Shown: in pieces, positions 60,759 through 64,000 of the stretch
Numbering within the stretch: position 1 is the stretch's first letter
Layout of the letters: each line of letters begins with the position of its first letter
NCBI GenBank assembly: GCA_020633495.1
Contig: JACKDR010000004.1
Coordinates: 186,001 to 250,000 of the forward strand
DNA: 64,000 nt
Direction: 5' to 3'
From: Kofleriaceae bacterium
GTDB lineage: Bacteria; Myxococcota_A; Polyangia; Haliangiales; Haliangiaceae
The notes under the pieces: generated by a model
Told to the model about the DNA's origin: nothing
The model's database searches: none
The model's input: the letters and a program-made list of their open reading frames with translations, nothing else
Program-made: the position numbers and the translations under genes

Positions 60759-61428
60759 CCCGACGCCCGTCGGAGCGCGCCCCCCCAAAGAAAGCCAGGC
60801 CGCCCCTGGCCACGGAAGCATCAGCAGTGCCCTCATATGGGCGCCCGTCATGTGCGGTCGCCTCTCACCTTGACGCCAGGCCAAGCCGGCCGTCCAAGCG
60901 CCATCAACCCGTGGCGCGGACCAGTCGGCGGGAACCACGCGCCCACAACGCTCGGAGCGGCTGTTCGAGCTGGAACTCTGGGTCGTGAGCGGCGACAGGG
61001 CAGCCTGGGCCGCGCTGTCCCCTACGCGACGTCGCTGACGCAGGCCGGAGCTCTGCGGCCGATCCAGGCCGCGCTGCCGTCGCGTCGCGGCCCGCTCCGA
61101 GAAGAACCGCGCTGGGCTCGCCCTTCGGTCGGCAACTCTACGGCGGCTACAGCTGGGACGTCGAGACTAGATGAAACGCTCGGCAAGAGCCCCCCCCTCG
61201 CCGAGCGTTCAGGACGACGCCCGCATGCGGCATGCGATCGACAACCTCTAGAGTGCAGCGCTGCATCGCGCACACGACTGCCGCACGTTCGCGTTCGCGC
61301 CCCCCCGGGAGCGCTTCGTTCGCAACGTCCGGCGAGGCCAGCGAGAGCTGACGCAGCAGCCGACGCTCGATCGCACGTCGATCCCTTGTTGAGCGGCTTT
61401 GAGCTGTTGGAAGCGGAGCGCTGAAGAC
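60759..61428. other. 670-bp stretch without a supported gene
   Basis: The plus-strand frame at 60837-61424 is open but has atypical composition and no recognisable domain, start or ribosome site, so I do not call it. The stretch holds a strong hairpin at 61175-61209 and several short C or G runs. It may be decayed coding sequence or a long regulatory and boundary region of the lower-GC block that follows. Confidence 0.5.
61175..61209. repeat. Perfect 10-bp inverted repeat (hairpin)
   Basis: AACGCTCGGC at 61175-61184 and GCCGAGCGTT at 61200-61209, separated by 15 bases that include eight C in a row. There is no T-tract on either side, so it is a poor intrinsic terminator. It could be a protein-binding site, a Rho-assisted terminator or an extruded cruciform. 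Confidence 0.7.
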
Positions 61429-61983
61429 TCAGTAGTATGCGCGCGTCGAGTATACCTTGCTAGAGTTGTTGGGGATGTAGCAGCTTCCCCAGAACGTCTC
61501 GACGCCAGTAGCACTAAGCGGATACGACCACAGCAGGTAGCCCGTTCCTGTGTAGGCGTTATTGGGTGTCGTGCAGCCTCCAGAGTACGAGCACGAGTAC
61601 AGGCTGCCACTATTCCAAACCGTTCCCGAGTAGTTTCTCGTGGACACGGAACAGACGACGCTGCCCAGAGCCCCAGTGGCCTCTGTGCTGCTATCGGAGT
61701 AGCGCACTTCATACGTCGCGAGGTACCCGGCAGTTGTAATGGATGTGCCATCGAGGGGACAAACAGCGCTTGCACCCACGACGTATCCCGTTCCGGCAGG
61801 CGTGGACATCGCCCCACTGGACGTCTCAAGCACGGGCGTGGCGTACGTGGTGGTGTAGCCCGTGGACTGGCAGGTAGCTCCGGGCATGTTGTGCCACACC
61901 GCCGCCACAGCGGGCTTGGCCGCGCTCGCAGCAGCCAGGAGCAGGATTGCTGAGCCCAAGAGTACATGACGAGACCTTGACAT
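61429..61983 (-). CDS. Secreted protein of unknown function
   Basis: A 184-residue exported protein with a clean signal peptide (RHVLLGSAILLLAAASAAKP, cut near AVAA). The mature part begins AVWHNMPGATCQST and is rich in Ser, Thr, Tyr and Gly, with about six Cys, suggesting a compact disulfide-bonded beta domain (TGYLATYEVRYSD, SGTVWNSGSLYSCSYSGGC). Family unknown. ATG 61983 has GGAG nine bases upstream; another ATG at 62007 overlaps the preceding stop as ATGA and may also be used. Base composition is about 50-55% GC, far below the neighbours, and codon choice is looser. Confidence 0.72.
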   Translation of the reverse strand: MSRSRHVLLGSAILLLAAASAAKPAVAAVWHNMPGATCQSTGYTTTYATPVLETSSGAMSTPAGTGYVVGASAVCPLDGTSITTAGYLATYEVRYSDSSTEATGALGSVVCSVSTRNYSGTVWNSGSLYSCSYSGGCTTPNNAYTGTGYLLWSYPLSATGVETFWGSCYIPNNSSKVYSTRAYY

Positions 61984-62003
61984 CGTTGCATTCTCCAATC
62001 TGT

Positions 62004-62687
62004 TCATGGTCGAACAAAGACTACTGAACGGACAAAACGTCCATCGCTCGCCTCTTCAACTGGCGTAATGATCGTTCCACCACGCCAACTTGCTGGTACG
62101 GAGTCGGATGGCAACGCAGCGCCGTCCCCGTTGACGGCGGCTTCAAGAGCAGCCGCATCTCCGGACTCGTACTCTGCGTAGCAGCCAGCACGAAAGCAAT
62201 CAAGCGTAGGCTCGACGCCCTGCTGACGAGAACGCTTTCCGAGCAGGTCTTTGACCTCTGCTGTCCACGGCTCCTGTGAAGGACCTGTCAGTCTAAGTGC
62301 TGACAAGAACTCGGACCGTTGATCTTCGGGCCCAATGCTCGTGTCCCCGAAAACGGAGGCCAAGACCTGTTTGGCGTCTTCGGCGGTCGAGACTTCGGTC
62401 ACCTCGAACGCTGAAGTGTCGCCAGACGTCACCCGTCGTCGGTCCGGCTTCATCTCCACAGGAGCGGCATCGGGGAGCTGTGCGGATGGTTCGGCGTAGG
62501 GCACCCGCTCGGGTTCCTCGGTCGGTACTTGGGGGCTTCCGGCGTGCGATCCGCGCTGCCTCAGTAGCAGAATCGCGCCGAAACTCACAACGACAAAGAA
62601 AGCAGCACCGAGAAGATAGGTACTCAAATTGCCACGCACACGACTCACGCTTTTCCGTCCTTTGGTGCGCAGCGATCTGGAGATCAC
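62004..62687 (-). CDS. Membrane-anchored protein of unknown function
   Basis: A 227-residue protein with a basic cytoplasmic start, one membrane helix (YLLGAAFFVVVSFGAILLL) and a polar outer part. The segment 95-180 (EDAKQVLASVFGDTSIGPED, PWTAEVKDLLGKRSRQQG, CFRAGCYAEYESGD) includes a Cys pair, C169 and C174 or so, that could be redox-active or structural. No family recognised. The start is GTG without a ribosome site. Its stop overlaps an ATG of the next gene (ATGA), so the two are a coupled pair. GC is low (one 60-base line counts 45%). Confidence 0.7.
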   Translation of the reverse strand: MISRSLRTKGRKSVSRVRGNLSTYLLGAAFFVVVSFGAILLLRQRGSHAGSPQVPTEEPERVPYAEPSAQLPDAAPVEMKPDRRRVTSGDTSAFEVTEVSTAEDAKQVLASVFGDTSIGPEDQRSEFLSALRLTGPSQEPWTAEVKDLLGKRSRQQGVEPTLDCFRAGCYAEYESGDAAALEAAVNGDGAALPSDSVPASWRGGTIITPVEEASDGRFVRSVVFVRP

Positions 62688-63268
62688 TACGAGTACGGAC
62701 GCTCGCGTATCATGCGCGTGCGCAGAGCGTCAATCACCCAGGGCGGGTGACCTCCTGGGCGGCCTCACGCGTTGCGGCCCAAGCCTTCGCAACGCCACGG
62801 GGAAGGGGCTCCGATGAGACGCGCGGACTTTTCATTCACCTCGTCGAGGTGTCGAAGGATCGAGCGCGAGTCTTGAGGTTCTGCATCGAGCAGAGGCCTA
62901 CGATGCGACAAGAGATCTGCGCACCAGGACGAAGAGCGCTACGATCCGCCGGCTGGAAGGTAACAACGCACACGTCATCGCGCGATCGTGAGTCGAGCCT
63001 TGCGCGAGCGATCGTCAGGGAATCCAAGGTGAACGACGGTCGACAATGACGCACTGCCAGTGATCTGCTTGTTGAACAAGATCGCTGGCAACAAGACGCA
63101 TGACATATCCGTCTCCGGCGGCGACTTGCTGCGAGTTCAGCGTGACCTTCATGCGCCGCGCCGCGCCGCGCCGCGCCGCGCCGCGCCGATCGAGGATCGA
63201 TCACACGCCACGACCGCCCTCTCGCGGTCCCCACTCAGATGAAGTGATGTCGCGGGCCGGTGGCCCTG
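62688..63268. other. 580-bp stretch without a supported gene
   Basis: It contains a possible minus-strand promoter for the gene pair (TTGACG at 62733-62728, 16-base spacer, GATACG at 62711-62706), a 6-1-6 palindrome CTTGTT-G-AACAAG at 63068-63080, and a seven-copy CGCCG repeat at 63154-63188. The minus-strand frame at 62836-63234 is open but Arg/Ser-rich without any domain, and I do not accept it. Confidence 0.5.
63154..63188. repeat. CGCCG pentamer tandem repeat
   Basis: Seven perfect copies of CGCCG (35 bases) in non-coding DNA upstream of the lower-GC pair and 80 bases past the FadL-type gene. A pentamer would shift frames if it were coding, which supports its being non-coding. Confidence 0.9.
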
Positions 63269-64000
63269 CTACAGCGCAATTCGCAGGCCGCTGACCAGGG
63301 TGAACACCTGACCAGAGTGCTCGCCGGGCGACGTGTTGACCTGCTCGGGCCACTGCGCCGAGACCGAGCCGGAGTTGTCGGCGACCACCCGCTTGGGCCC
63401 GAAGACGGCGTCGGCGCCGACGTCGAGCACCATCCGCGACGACACCCCGAAGGTGGCGCCGAGCGAGGCGCTGTACTTGCTGGAGTCGAGGTACTGGCGC
63501 TCGATCGTGCGGTCGGGCACGGCGTTGCCGTCCCACAGCACACCACCTCGGACCATGGTCCGGCCGCCCAGGTGGTACTGGCCACCCAGCCGGATCGTGA
63601 AGGTGTCCTTCCAGTCGAGGTCGAAGTGCTGGTTGAGGCCGGTGCTCTGGCCCGGGAACGTGATGTCGAGCGACTCGAAGCTCGACCACCCGGTCCAGTC
63701 GACCTGGGCGGCGACCAGGAAGTCGGGCGACGGCGCGATCGCGACCGAGGTCGACAGCGCCTGCGGCCAGTGCTGGATGTGCTCGTCGTCGACGTTGGTG
63801 GGCACGTTGGCGATGTCGAGCGTGCCCGAGCCGCTGGTGGTCACGTTCATCGCCGAGCGCCAGCCGGCGCCGATCGAGATCGTCGGGGTGGGCCGGATCA
63901 TGACGCCGACGTTGGCGCCGACGCCGATGCCGATCGCCGACAGGTCCGAGTTGACCGGCTTCTTCTGGGCGGTGACCGCGAACAGGCCCAGGCCCATGCG
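63269..64000 (-). CDS. FadL/OmpP1-family outer membrane transport protein (partial)
   Basis: The 3' 243 codons of a gene whose start lies beyond the window. The beta-strand pattern and motifs are those of the FadL/TodX long-chain fatty acid and hydrocarbon channels: RPTPTISIGAGWRSAMNV, VDWTGWSSFESLDITF, WKDTFTIRLGGQYHL, MVRGGVLWDGNAVPD, DSSKYSASLGATFG, and DAVFGPKRV. The C-terminus LVSGLRIAL is typical of outer-membrane barrels. It would bring fatty acids into the cell that feeds the acyl-CoA dehydrogenases elsewhere in the window. GC returns to the normal high level here. Confidence 0.9.
   Translation of the reverse strand, partial: RMGLGLFAVTAQKKPVNSDLSAIGIGVGANVGVMIRPTPTISIGAGWRSAMNVTTSGSGTLDIANVPTNVDDEHIQHWPQALSTSVAIAPSPDFLVAAQVDWTGWSSFESLDITFPGQSTGLNQHFDLDWKDTFTIRLGGQYHLGGRTMVRGGVLWDGNAVPDRTIERQYLDSSKYSASLGATFGVSSRMVLDVGADAVFGPKRVVADNSGSVSAQWPEQVNTSPGEHSGQVFTLVSGLRIAL

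Noticed and set aside
60837..61424. Plus-strand frame of 195 codons
   Set aside because: No start signal, no domain, mixed composition; treated as gene-free DNA.
62836..63234. Minus-strand frame of 132 codons
   Set aside because: Arg/Ser-rich, crosses the CGCCG repeat, no ribosome site.

Overview
The window looks like a chromosomal segment of a myxobacterium-type organism (Myxococcota; a Kofleriaceae/Haliangiales-like member is my best guess, by inference only). The reasons are a GC content above 70% in ordinary genes, many lipoproteins whose mature part begins CGDD or similar, Hanks-type kinases with PEGA tails, an FHA protein, a bactofilin, FG-GAP and thrombospondin-type-3 repeat exoproteins, and several acyl-CoA dehydrogenases. 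I saw no rRNA, tRNA, CRISPR array, prophage or classical insertion sequence.

Layout. 0.2-4.9 kb (minus): a tight five-gene run: PaaK-like adenylate-forming enzyme, zinc-ribbon protein, CobW-type GTPase with a His-Asp repeat, FHA protein, and an ExbD-like exported protein. 4.9-11.4 kb: a divergent NodB-like gene, a Cys-rich lipoprotein, a fatty-acid desaturase, a DUF2505 protein, a PEGA kinase, a LysE exporter and an unknown. 11.5-21.9 kb: a PQQ-type propeller lipoprotein, thiolase with a TetR regulator and two operator sites, a lipid kinase, an isovaleryl-CoA-dehydrogenase-like enzyme, a trypsin-like protease, an M3 peptidase and MiaE. 22-29 kb: a membrane-anchored LytM protein, a deiminase-like membrane protein, and a lipoprotein whose tail comes from a 201-bp palindromic element. 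29-41.9 kb: a DmdC-like acyl-CoA dehydrogenase divergent from an SDR across a FadR-type operator, then a cupredoxin-like protein, FG-GAP exoproteins and a WD40 kinase.

42-48.3 kb (minus): an F-type ATP synthase operon b'-b-delta-alpha-gamma-beta-epsilon behind a near-consensus sigma70 promoter; subunits a and c are not here. Its b subunit carries an unusual exported-looking Gly/His-rich N-terminus. 48.6-53.9 kb: histidine-kinase-ATPase-like protein, PEGA kinase and bactofilin, divergent from a response regulator. 54-60.65 kb (minus): a four-gene outer-membrane operon (two exported Cys proteins, an OmpA/TSP3 protein, a TonB-dependent receptor) with its own promoter. 60.65-63.25 kb: a lower-GC stretch with two coupled unknown genes and long gene-free flanks. 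63.27 kb to the end: the 3' part of a FadL-type porin.

Themes. Fatty-acid and branched-chain acyl-CoA metabolism recurs (desaturase, thiolase, two acyl-CoA dehydrogenases, SDR, FadL), with two visible repressor sites. Many start codons sit 7-8 bases behind a -10-like hexamer, suggesting leaderless transcripts. Three long genes carry one-base frameshifts after which coding resumes cleanly; I read these mostly as assembly errors. No single region is a clear new system. The best candidates for undescribed biology are the 54-60.65 kb surface operon, the CobW/zinc-ribbon/FHA/PaaK-like operon, and the modified ATP synthase b subunit.
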